Source of the DNA: Opitutaceae bacterium
Lineage (GTDB): Bacteria; Verrucomicrobiota; Verrucomicrobiia; Opitutales; Opitutaceae
NCBI GenBank assembly: GCA_023269585.1
Contig: JAHFTC010000022.1
Location: forward strand, 1-44,936
Direction: 5' to 3'
DNA length: 44,936 nt
Part shown: piece by piece, positions 1 through 6,860 of the stretch
Position numbering within the stretch: position 1 is the stretch's first letter
Layout of the letters: each line of letters starts with the position of its first letter
Made by a program: the position numbers and the translations under genes
Notes under the pieces: model-generated
What the model saw: the letters and a program-made list of their open reading frames with translations, nothing else
Database searches by the model: none
Told to the model about the DNA's origin: nothing

Positions 1-1670
1 CCGGCGATGATCTCGGAGGGGGCGGTCTTGATCTGGCCGGCGTAGACGGCGCCGGCGGTGCCGTCGATCGAGAGGAAGTCGCCCTCGACGAAGCACTGGC
101 CGGCGATGGTCGCGACCTTCTTGTCGTAGTCGATCTCGACGGCGGCGGCGCCGCAGACGCAGACCTTGCCCATCTGGCGGGCGACGAGGGCGGCGTGCGA
201 GGAGACGCCGCCGCGGGCGGTGAGGATGCCTTCGGCGGCGATCATGCCGCGGAGGTCCTCGGGCGAGGTCTCGACGCGCACGAGCAGCACCTTCTCGCCG
301 CGTTCGGCGGCGACGACGGCGCGTTCGGCGTTGAAGTAGATCCGGCCGGTGGCGGCGCCGGGGCCCGCTGGCAGGCCGGTGGCGATACGGGAGGCCTTCT
401 TCACTTCGGCCAAGTCGAAGATCGGGGCGAGGAGCTGCTCGAGCTGGTCGGCCGGGTTGCGCAGGATCGCCGTCTGCCAGTCGATGAGTTTCTCCTTCAC
501 CATATCGATGGAGAACTTGAGCGCGGCGGCGGCGGTGCGCTTGCCGTTGCGCGTCTGGAGCATGAACAGCTTGCCGTCCTGGATGGTGAACTCGACGTCC
601 TGCACGTCCTTGAAGTGCTTCTCAAGCGTGCCGCGGACCTTGAGCAGCTGAGCGTAGGCCTGCGGCAGGTGGTTCTTGAGCTGGATGACCGGCTCGGGGG
701 TGCGCACGCCGGCGACGACATCCTCGCCTTGGGCGTTGATGAGGAACTCGCCGTAGAACTCGTTGGTGCCGTTGGCGGGATTGCGGGTGAAGGCGACGCC
801 GGAGCCGGAGTTGTCACCGGTGTTGCCGAAGACCATGGCCTGGACGTTCACCGCGGTGCCCCATTCGGTGGGGATGTTGTACTTGCGGCGGTAGACGATC
901 GCCCGGTCGTTCATCCAGGAACCGAACACAGCGCCGGCGGCGCCGCGCAGCTGGTCCCACGGGTTGCTCGGGAAGTCCTTGCCGGTGCGTTCGAGCACGA
1001 GGGCCTTGAAACGGCGCACGAGCTCCTGCTGGTCGCCGGCGGTGAGCTTCGAGTCCTCGATGTCGGTGTGGTAGCGCTCGTCCTTGAGCCCGTGGATGAC
1101 GGTCTCGAACGGCTCGTGGTCCTCGTGCTCGCGCTTCTGCACGCCGAGGACGACATCGCCGTACATCTGGATGAAGCGGCGGTAGCAGTCCCAGGCGAAG
1201 CGCGGGTTGCCGGTGGCCTTCTCGAGGGCGAGCACGGTCTGGTCGTTGAGGCCGAGGTTGAGAATCGTATCCATCATTCCGGGCATGGAGTCGCGGGCGC
1301 CGGAGCGCACGGCGACGAGCAGGGGCATGGCGGCGGTGTCGCCGAACTTCGTGCCCATGATCTTCTCCATGTTGGCGACACCGGCCTCCATCTGCGCCTG
1401 GAGCTCCCGGGGGTAGGTGCGCTTGTTGGCGTAATAGTAGGTGCAGACCTCGGTGGTGACGGTGAAGCCCGGGGGCACGGGCAGGCCGATGCGGGTCATC
1501 TCGGCGAGGTTGGCGCCCTTGCCGCCGAGGAGGGGTTTCATGCTGCCGTCGCCATCGGCCTGGCCGGCGCCCCAGAGGTAGACGTGCTTCGGGGCCTTCG
1601 CGGAGGCGCTCTTCGTGGCGGCCGGGGATTGCTTGGTGACTGGTTTCTTGGCTTTGGATTTCACAGGCAT
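1..1670 (-). CDS. ppdK: Pyruvate, phosphate dikinase, C-terminal part cut off by the window edge
   Basis: PPDK interconverts pyruvate, ATP and phosphate with phosphoenolpyruvate, AMP and pyrophosphate in the cytoplasm. The frame opens at ATG 1670 and stays open to base 1, giving about 556 residues of a protein that is usually near 900. After a lysine/alanine-rich N-terminus of about 27 residues comes the nucleotide-binding start, with [14 protein letters not shown] and [13 protein letters not shown]. Near the left edge lies the swivelling phosphohistidine domain, with [17 protein letters not shown], where the His of SSHAA is the phosphorylated residue. The PEP/pyruvate barrel would lie beyond base 1. 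The gene is transcribed away from sufU, and a good promoter lies about 80-110 bases upstream of the start. Identity is secure; the lysine-rich N-terminal extension is not part of the conserved family. Confidence 0.95.
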   Translation of the reverse strand, partial: MPVKSKAKKPVTKQSPAATKSASAKAPKHVYLWGAGQADGDGSMKPLLGGKGANLAEMTRIGLPVPPGFTVTTEVCTYYYANKRTYPRELQAQMEAGVANMEKIMGTKFGDTAAMPLLVAVRSGARDSMPGMMDTILNLGLNDQTVLALEKATGNPRFAWDCYRRFIQMYGDVVLGVQKREHEDHEPFETVIHGLKDERYHTDIEDSKLTAGDQQELVRRFKALVLERTGKDFPSNPWDQLRGAAGAVFGSWMNDRAIVYRRKYNIPTEWGTAVNVQAMVFGNTGDNSGSGVAFTRNPANGTNEFYGEFLINAQGEDVVAGVRTPEPVIQLKNHLPQAYAQLLKVRGTLEKHFKDVQDVEFTIQDGKLFMLQTRNGKRTAAAALKFSIDMVKEKLIDWQTAILRNPADQLEQLLAPIFDLAEVKKASRIATGLPAGPGAATGRIYFNAERAVVAAERGEKVLLVRVETSPEDLRGMIAAEGILTARGGVSSHAALVARQMGKVCVCGAAAVEIDYDKKVATIAGQCFVEGDFLSIDGTAGAVYAGQIKTAPSEIIA

Positions 1671-1749
1671 CGCAGGATTCAGGGTTGAGGAAACGCCAGG
1701 GCGGAGACGGCAAGGGTTGGCCATTTCTGCCCGGGGTAAAAGCGCGGCG

Positions 1750-1777
1750 ATCATCACCGAACACCTACGGGTGTCAA
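1750..1777 (-). promoter_or_regulatory. Predicted sigma-70-type promoter of ppdK
   Basis: Read on the minus strand, a perfect -35 TTGACA (1777-1772) is followed after 16 bases by GATGAT (1755-1750), which matches four of six -10 consensus positions. It points at ppdK and would leave an mRNA leader of roughly 70 bases. A small ACACC/GGTGT dyad overlaps the -35 and spacer. No comparable signal was seen for sufU on the other strand in the 281-base gap 1671-1951. Confidence 0.5.
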
Positions 1778-1951
1778 CGTCCCCGGCGGTCCCGGTATGG
1801 GGCGGTGCCGGGAAGTAGGGGGTGTTCTGGCGGTGCGGTGGGCCCGCGGTCCGGCCTCAAGGTCGCTGGCGGCGGGGTGGAACCGGGGCCGGTTGCCGCC
1901 GGGTGCGTCTGGCGGGTTGCGCCGTGCCGGGGATGCGCCCAAGGTGCGGCC

Positions 1952-2404
1952 GTGGAGTTGAACGAGCTCTATCAGGAGATCATCCTCGAACACTCGCGGC
2001 ACCCGCGCCATCACGGCGCCTGTGGCGGCGAGACCCACCGCGCGTGCGCCGAGAATCCAACCTGTGGCGACGAGGTGGCGGTGCATCTGCGGGTGTCGGT
2101 GGCGGGGCGGATCGAGGATGCCACGTTCACCGGCCAGGGGTGCGCGCTCAGCCAGGCATCGGCGTCGTTGCTGACGACGAAGGTGCGCGGGCGCTCGGCG
2201 GCCGAGGCGCGGGCGCTGGCGGGGGGGGTGCGCCGATTGCTCGCGGGCGCGGCGCAGGCGGCGGACGAACGCGACGCCCTCGGCGACCTGCTGGCGTTGG
2301 AGGGGGCGGCGAAATTCCCGCAACGGGTGAAGTGTGTGACGCTCGCGTGGCACGCGCTCGAGCAGGCGCTGGGGCCGGGCGACGCGGCGCCGTCCGTGAC
2401 TTGA
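1952..2404 (+). CDS. sufU: SufU-type iron-sulfur cluster assembly protein
   Basis: A 150-residue protein of the IscU/SufU fold. In the SUF pathway SufU accepts sulfur from the cysteine desulfurase SufS and hands it to the SufBCD scaffold. The conserved ligands are visible: Cys38 and Asp40 in NPTCGDEV, Cys64 in GQGCALSQAS and Cys128 in RVKCVTLAWH. The stretch between Cys64 and Cys128 has the longer linker typical of SufU rather than IscU. The start is GTG at 1952, because the opening ELNELYQEIILEHSRHPRH matches the family and nothing upstream in frame does. sufS and sufBCD are not in view. tatC follows after 33 bases in the same direction, so the two are probably co-transcribed. Confidence 0.88.
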   Translation: MELNELYQEIILEHSRHPRHHGACGGETHRACAENPTCGDEVAVHLRVSVAGRIEDATFTGQGCALSQASASLLTTKVRGRSAAEARALAGGVRRLLAGAAQAADERDALGDLLALEGAAKFPQRVKCVTLAWHALEQALGPGDAAPSVT

Positions 2405-2437
2405 CGCCGCGCCCGGTTCGCCCGCTGATCTCCCGCC

Positions 2438-3289
2438 GTGCCAATCGACTTCCAGCCCCCCGCCGAGCACTCCGCCGATCCCGAGGCCGCGCCCGCGCGG
2501 AAGGGCGAGAAGGTCATGGGTTTTCTCGAACACCTGGAGGAGCTGCGGTGGACGCTGGTGAAATGTGCCATCACGATCACGGTGCTGGCGACACTCTCGG
2601 GCGTGTTCATGCCGCAGGTGCGCGGTTTTCTGGAGTGGCCGTGGGCTCGGGCGCTGGCGGCGTTTCCAGATCTGAGGATCGAACTGCGCACCGACTCCCC
2701 GATGGAGGTGTACGGGGTGATGGTGCAGGTGTGTCTCGTGCCCGCGTTGGTGGCCTCCATCCCGTTCGTGCTTTTCTTCCTGGCGCAATTCGTGGGGCCG
2801 GCGCTTTCGGCGAAGGAGATGCGGGTGCTGCGGCCGGCGGTCGGCCTGGGCGTCGTGCTGTTTCTCGGCGGCGCGGCGTTCAGCTACCTGTTGCTGGTGC
2901 CCAAATCGATCGTGGTCTCGATCGCGACCACGCAATGGATGGGCTATGCGATGCTGTGGACCGTGGGATCCTACTACAGCATGCTCACCTGGCTGGTGCT
3001 GGGCATGGGGGCGATCTTCGAGTTTCCGCTGGTGCTGCTCGCGCTCTCGTACCTCGGCATCGTGGAAGTGGAGACGTTCCGGCGCTCGCGGCGCCTGGTG
3101 ATCGTGATCTGCCTGATCGTGGCGGCCTTCATCACGCCGACGCAGGATCCCGTGACGCTGTTCCTGGTCGCCGCGCCGATGTGGGCGCTGTTCGAGATTT
3201 CACTGGTCGTCGCGGCCATCATCGAACGGCGCAAGGCCAAGGCTGAGAAGGCGGAAGACTACGACTGGCGCCAGACCTACGGCGGTTGA
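2438..3289 (+). CDS. tatC: Sec-independent protein translocase subunit TatC
   Basis: A 283-residue inner-membrane protein and core twin-arginine signal receptor, which with TatA/TatB exports folded proteins. The cytoplasmic N-terminal motif HLEELR is followed by six predicted membrane segments. The fourth-segment motif FEFPLVLLAL and the late TPTQDPVT loop are typical of the family. I took the GTG at 2438. An in-frame ATG at 2516, directly before GFLEHLEELR, would give a protein 26 residues shorter that is also plausible. tatA and tatB are not adjacent. The gene lies 33 bases after sufU and converges on the 81-residue membrane protein gene. Confidence 0.93.
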   Translation: MPIDFQPPAEHSADPEAAPARKGEKVMGFLEHLEELRWTLVKCAITITVLATLSGVFMPQVRGFLEWPWARALAAFPDLRIELRTDSPMEVYGVMVQVCLVPALVASIPFVLFFLAQFVGPALSAKEMRVLRPAVGLGVVLFLGGAAFSYLLLVPKSIVVSIATTQWMGYAMLWTVGSYYSMLTWLVLGMGAIFEFPLVLLALSYLGIVEVETFRRSRRLVIVICLIVAAFITPTQDPVTLFLVAAPMWALFEISLVVAAIIERRKAKAEKAEDYDWRQTYGG

Positions 3290-3361
3290 GGCATCGCCGC
3301 CGATCGAGCGACGAGGGGCGGGCGTCGAGTGACCCTGCCGCTCGAGTGCGGCGCGGGCTGA

Positions 3362-3607
3362 TTACTCCGAGGCCCGGGCGGCGGCGCGCTGGTGGCGGTA
3401 GACCGCCTTGAGCATCTGCCACGCGATCCAGAACACCCCGCTCATGCAGGAGGAACAGAAGGCGGACCAGAGCGCGATCTGGCGCGGGTCTTCGGAGGGC
3501 ACGTGCGGCATCGCCAACCAGAAGAAGAGGGCGAACGCGGCGATGACGAGCGTGGCGTCGATGAGGACGTTGATGGGGGAGAGCTTGGGGGCGGCGGTGT
3601 CGGCCAT
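3362..3607 (-). CDS. Small two-helix membrane protein of unknown function
   Basis: An 81-residue protein starting at ATG 3607. Two hydrophobic stretches are visible: about residues 13-34 (INVLIDATLVIAAFALFFW) and 46-66 (ALWSAFCSSCMSGVFWIAW). A short acidic loop joins them and a basic tail follows. I do not recognise the family. The helical-hairpin layout and the paired cysteines in the second helix are the only visible clues. It is likely real because it is a compact, strongly hydrophobic frame with its own start in a region otherwise unoccupied on either strand. It converges with tatC and diverges from the DedA-like gene. Confidence 0.6.
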   Translation of the reverse strand: MADTAAPKLSPINVLIDATLVIAAFALFFWLAMPHVPSEDPRQIALWSAFCSSCMSGVFWIAWQMLKAVYRHQRAAARASE

Positions 3608-3638
3608 GGTGATGGTGGCGTAATGGGCGAAAAGACGG

Positions 3639-3653
3639 CGGTTTGGCAAACCG
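3639..3653. promoter_or_regulatory. Perfect 15-bp dyad, possible operator
   Basis: CGGTTTG-G-CAAACCG is an exact inverted repeat with a one-base centre. It lies in the divergent gap between the 81-residue membrane protein gene (start 3607) and the DedA-like gene (start 3779). Its position, 32 bases from one start, fits a repressor site. A role is only inferred. Confidence 0.3.
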
Positions 3654-3721
3654 GCTTTGCGGGGCGACCGCCGGTAGTAGGCGACAAGCCTGCGCGGTGT
3701 CCTCGCCATCAAGGCGCCTTC

Positions 3722-3766
3722 CCGCCCCGGCAGTCGGCGGGCTTGACCGCCGACCCGGCGGGGCGG
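3722..3766 (+). other. Long GC-rich hairpin in the leader of the DedA-like gene
   Basis: An inner 8-bp stem, GTCGGCGG and CCGCCGAC (3733-3754), is extended by an outer 7-bp stem, CCGCCCC and GGGGCGG (3722-3728 with 3760-3766). The structure ends 12 bases before the GTG start at 3779. It could affect ribosome access or be a transcript end. No U-run follows it, so it is not a classical terminator. Confidence 0.45.
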
Positions 3767-3778
3767 CAGCGTCGCGCG

Positions 3779-4531
3779 GTGACTGCATCGAAGAAAGGCG
3801 TCGGGCTGCTGCTGCTGGCTGTGGTGCTCGTGCCGATCCTGCCGTGGATCGTGCTGGGCCCGTGGCTGGAGCCGTGGGCGGTCGGGGTGTTGCAGGAGGC
3901 CGGGCGCGGGGGGCTCTCGCGCGCGCTGACCGGGGCGGCGGGCGTGACGTTGTTGGCTGGAGACAGCTTTCTGCCGGTGCCGTCGACGCTGGTGATGAGC
4001 GGGCTCGGCTTGATGCTCGGGGCGGTGCTGGGCGGTTTGCTGGCGGCGGTCGGCGTGTTTCTTTCCGGCAGCATCGCCTACCTGGTGTGCCGGCGGTGGG
4101 GTGCGGGAATGGCGCGGCGGATCGCCGGGGAGAAGGGGCTGGCGCGCGTCGAGGAGGCGATGCGGGGGCAGGGGGCGTGGTTGATCGTCGCGACGCGTTC
4201 GGTGCCGGTGGTGCAGGAGGCGACCTCGTGTCTGGCGGGGGCGGTCGGCATGCCGGCGCGGTTGTATTTTTCTGCACTGGCGCTGGGTTGTGTGCCGACA
4301 GGGTTCGCTTACGCCGCGATCGGCGCGAGCGCGCTCCAGAGCCGGTGGTGGGCGGTGGGGCTGAGCGTGGCGGTACCGACGTTGTCCTGGCTGCTCATCC
4401 ACTGCGCCCTGCGACTGGGCCGGGCCCGGGCTGGCGCGAAGGTGTTGCCGGCAACTTCGGAAACAAAAAGCCCCGCGCTCTCGGCGAGAGGCGGGGCTGG
4501 AAGTGGCTGCCCGACTAGGGATCGAACCTAG
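3779..4531 (+). CDS. DedA/SNARE-associated (VTT) family membrane protein
   Basis: A 250-residue membrane protein starting at GTG 3779. DedA-family proteins act in membrane homeostasis, and some flip undecaprenyl phosphate or phosphatidyl lipids. After a first helix (KKGVGLLLLAVVLVPILPW) the protein has the re-entrant family region GDSFLPVPSTLVMSGLGLMLG. A second half follows with RSVPVVQEATSCLAGAVGM, where the family's R-x-x-P pattern is kept but the second Arg is Gln. Helices at about 165-215 close the domain. The last 25 or so residues are hydrophilic and low in complexity. They are encoded across the antisense of a terminator and the 3' part of tRNA-Gln, so the natural C-terminus may be uncertain. 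Exact function unknown. Confidence 0.75.
   Translation: MTASKKGVGLLLLAVVLVPILPWIVLGPWLEPWAVGVLQEAGRGGLSRALTGAAGVTLLAGDSFLPVPSTLVMSGLGLMLGAVLGGLLAAVGVFLSGSIAYLVCRRWGAGMARRIAGEKGLARVEEAMRGQGAWLIVATRSVPVVQEATSCLAGAVGMPARLYFSALALGCVPTGFAYAAIGASALQSRWWAVGLSVAVPTLSWLLIHCALRLGRARAGAKVLPATSETKSPALSARGGAGSGCPTRDRT
4465..4498 (-). terminator. Rho-independent terminator of the tRNA transcript
   Basis: On the minus strand an 8-bp stem (AGCCCCGC/GCGGGGCT), with a further inner CTCTC/GAGAG pairing, is followed by TTTTTG. It sits directly after tRNA-Gln and is the expected end of the tRNA-Thr/tRNA-Gln transcript. On the plus strand there is no U-run, so it should not stop transcription of the DedA-like gene. 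Confidence 0.85.
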
Positions 4532-4577
4532 ACAAACAGATTCAGAATCTGCTGTGCTACCATTACACCATCGGGCA
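4504..4577 (-). tRNA. tRNA-Gln (anticodon CTG)
   Basis: The minus strand folds into a full cloverleaf: acceptor TGCCCGA/TCGGGCA; D-arm GTGT-AATGGTA-GCAC; anticodon arm GCAGA-TTCTGAA-TCTGT with CTG at 4545-4543; variable TTGT; and T-arm CTAGG-TTCGATC-CCTAG. The discriminator base is G, and the CCA end is encoded (4506-4504). It reads CAG codons. It lies downstream of tRNA-Thr on the same strand and just before the terminator. Confidence 0.97.
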
Positions 4578-4686
4578 GTGCTCGCCGAAGCGAGGGGGCC
4601 GACGGTAGGGTGCGACCTTCGCGGCTCAAGCGGAATTTTCCGCAAGTTTCCGTCCGCGGCCAAGGTGGCGGACAAGGGCGGAGGCC

Positions 4687-4761
4687 TGGAGCCGGCAGTC
4701 GGATTCGAACCGACGACCTACGGTTTACAAAACCGTTGCACTACCACTGTGCTATGCCGGC
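4687..4761 (-). tRNA. tRNA-Thr (anticodon TGT)
   Basis: The minus strand folds as acceptor GCCGGCA/TGCCGGC; D-arm GCAC-AGTGGTA-GTGC; anticodon arm ACGGT-TTTGTAA-ACCGT with TGT at 4729-4727; variable AGGTC; and T-arm GTCGG-TTCGAAT-CCGAC. The discriminator is T and the CCA is encoded. It reads ACA codons. It is followed 109 bases later by tRNA-Gln and probably shares its transcript. Confidence 0.97.
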
Positions 4762-4814
4762 GTCAGAGCGGTGAAGATCGGCGCCGCGGGTGGGCGGCGC
4801 TGATCGCGGGATTG

Positions 4815-4843
4815 GCTAAAGCGCAGAAGCGGGCGTGGGACAA
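4815..4843 (-). promoter_or_regulatory. Weak promoter candidate for the tRNA pair
   Basis: On the minus strand TTGTCC (4843-4838) is separated by 17 bases from TTTAGC (4820-4815). The match to consensus is poor at the -10, but position and spacing suit a tRNA transcript starting about 45 bases upstream of tRNA-Thr. A 7-bp hairpin (GCGCCGC/GCGGCGC, 4781-4800) lies between this and the tRNA. Confidence 0.22.
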
Positions 4844-4897
4844 GGAAAAGGTGGGGCGGGTCTGCGGGATGCTGGAGCGGCGTTCGACTCGGGCCGA

Positions 4898-6841
4898 TCA
4901 CTGCGGCGGTTGAAATAGAAGCGCGCCGCCGCCCGGCACGATCGTGAGGGCGATGCGGCCGTCGGGGCCGATGGTGCGGGTCGTGGTGGCGGCGCGGCGA
5001 TCCGGCACGTCATGAAGGAGCGTGACGGTCTTTCCAGCGAGGGCGGGGAAGATGATCGTGAGGTCTTTCGTGGCGGCCTCGGCATTGGTCGCGGCCAGGT
5101 ACCAGCGTTGGCCGCTGCGGCGGGCGAGCACGGCGAACTTGCCGGGATAACCGTCGACAAAACGGGTCTCGTCCCAGGCGGCGGGCACGTGTTTCAAGAA
5201 ATCGAGCACGAAGGCGGGCTGCTCGGCGAGATTGTTGGGCGTCAGGCCGAAGTGCTGGAGTGGCGACTGATAGAGCACCGCGGTGGCGAGCTGGAAGGCG
5301 TCGGTGGTGCGGCGGGTGTTGCCCTTGGTCGGCTCGCGGTGAAAGGTCGGGTTGAGGACCAGGGGGCCGTAGTCCATCGCGGCGACGGGATTGCGCACGA
5401 AGGGGAAGAGCGTGCTGTTGAGGGCCTCCTGGTCGGCGAAGGCCTGCGAGAACACGAGGTTCTCGGAGGCGGTCACGGCCTCGCTGGTCATGAAATTCGG
5501 GTACATGCGCTCCCAGCCGCGGGGGAGCGTGGCGCCATGGAAGTTGAGCATGAGCCCGTGCGCGTTCGCGTCGGTGAGGATGTCCTCGTAGAGCTTCATC
5601 GTGGCCTGTTTGTCGCCGCCGAAGAAGTCGACCTTCAGGCCGGCGACGCCGATCGACTGCAGCCAGACCATCTCGCGCCGGCGGGCGGGCGCGGAGTCGA
5701 GGCAATGGCGCGGAGTCTGGGGCGCGTCGTTCGAGGAGCCGTTGGAGTTGTACCAGAGCAGCACGCCGACGTTCTTCGCGCGGGCATCGGCGACGAGCCG
5801 GGCGATCTTTTCGCGGCCGATGTTCACATCCCAGAGGGCGTCGATGAGGATGTATTCGTAGCCCAGCGTCGCGGCGAGGTCGACGAAGGTGCGCTGGTCC
5901 GGCTCGTTCATGCTCTCGTCCTGCCAGAGCAGCCAGCTCCACGTGGCGCGGCCGGGGCGGTATTCCCGTGACGCATCATAGAGCGGCTGCACGACATCGG
6001 TGGCCACCGTAGTTTCCACGATGGGCGCGAGCGTGGCGCCGAGCGTGATGGTGCGCCACGGCGTGAGCAGGGGCAGCCCGGCCGAGACGGTCGCCTCGCC
6101 GCGGCCGGCGTTTTCCGCCGGTTCCGGGAAGGCGAGCGGGTAGAGGCCCTCCGGTGTGGGGTCGCCGAGGCGCGAACCGACGTAATTTCCGGATACGCCG
6201 GTTTCGGAGAGGAGCGCCCAGCCGTGGCCGCCGAGGCGAAAGAGGGCGGGAAAGGTGAAGCCGAGCCCGGAGGGCGAGGGAGTGCCGACCGGGACGTCGA
6301 CCAGATAGGCTTCCTCGTAGCTGGGCTTGGTGCCCATCCACCCGGTGCCGGCGGGGGCCTGCTGGGTGATGAAGGCCGTCGTGCTCTTGGGGAACTGGAA
6401 GCCGGTGCGCTCCCGCTCGACGACGACACGAGTCTTGGTCGGGCTGGAAAGGCGGTAGGCCAAGGCCACATCGCGGTCGCTCACTCGCACGATCACCGCG
6501 AGCTCATCCCCGGTGGGGTTGGTGAACCGCGCCGTGAGCTCGTTGGCCCGGTAGTGGACGTCGCGCACCTTGCCCTGCGGCAGGGTGTAGCGCTCGTCGA
6601 CTTGGGCGGTCGTGACCGCGGCGGCAATGAGGTCGCGGGCGAAGGATCCGATGCTGGTCTCCAAACCGAGGGGCGAGGGTTCGAGGAAGGGCTCGCCCGA
6701 CCGACGGATCTCGTAGGTGAGCGATCCCGTTTCCAGGCGGAGCAGGACGGCAATCGCGCCATCGGGACTGCGGACTTCCTGCGCCCGGGCAAAGGAAGAG
6801 AGCGCGAGGAACAGGACGGCGGCGACGGAGAGGAGTTTCAT
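4898..6841 (-). CDS. Glycoside hydrolase family 97, retaining type, probable alpha-galactosidase
   Basis: A 647-residue exported enzyme. ATG 6841 opens a clear signal peptide (MKLLSVAAVLFLALSSFARA/Q). The N-terminal beta-super-sandwich of GH97 is followed by a TIM barrel. GLKVDFFGGDKQ places Asp405 where retaining members carry their nucleophile, and NFMTSEAV places Glu454 where they carry the acid/base. The inverting SusB-type alpha-glucosidases lack this Asp. Characterised retaining GH97 enzymes are mainly alpha-galactosidases, so terminal alpha-galactose removal is the best guess; the exact sugar is not proven. It is the last gene of block 1, 19 bases after the GH43 gene. A second GH97 lies at 16726-18738 and is only distantly similar. 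Confidence 0.85.
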   Translation of the reverse strand: MKLLSVAAVLFLALSSFARAQEVRSPDGAIAVLLRLETGSLTYEIRRSGEPFLEPSPLGLETSIGSFARDLIAAAVTTAQVDERYTLPQGKVRDVHYRANELTARFTNPTGDELAVIVRVSDRDVALAYRLSSPTKTRVVVERERTGFQFPKSTTAFITQQAPAGTGWMGTKPSYEEAYLVDVPVGTPSPSGLGFTFPALFRLGGHGWALLSETGVSGNYVGSRLGDPTPEGLYPLAFPEPAENAGRGEATVSAGLPLLTPWRTITLGATLAPIVETTVATDVVQPLYDASREYRPGRATWSWLLWQDESMNEPDQRTFVDLAATLGYEYILIDALWDVNIGREKIARLVADARAKNVGVLLWYNSNGSSNDAPQTPRHCLDSAPARRREMVWLQSIGVAGLKVDFFGGDKQATMKLYEDILTDANAHGLMLNFHGATLPRGWERMYPNFMTSEAVTASENLVFSQAFADQEALNSTLFPFVRNPVAAMDYGPLVLNPTFHREPTKGNTRRTTDAFQLATAVLYQSPLQHFGLTPNNLAEQPAFVLDFLKHVPAAWDETRFVDGYPGKFAVLARRSGQRWYLAATNAEAATKDLTIIFPALAGKTVTLLHDVPDRRAATTTRTIGPDGRIALTIVPGGGALLFQPPQ

Positions 6842-6860
6842 GGTGAAGGGAGGAGGGGAG

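Noticed and set aside
195..1688. 497-codon plus-strand frame
   Set aside because: It is antisense to pyruvate phosphate dikinase, which is certain from its phosphohistidine and nucleotide-binding motifs.
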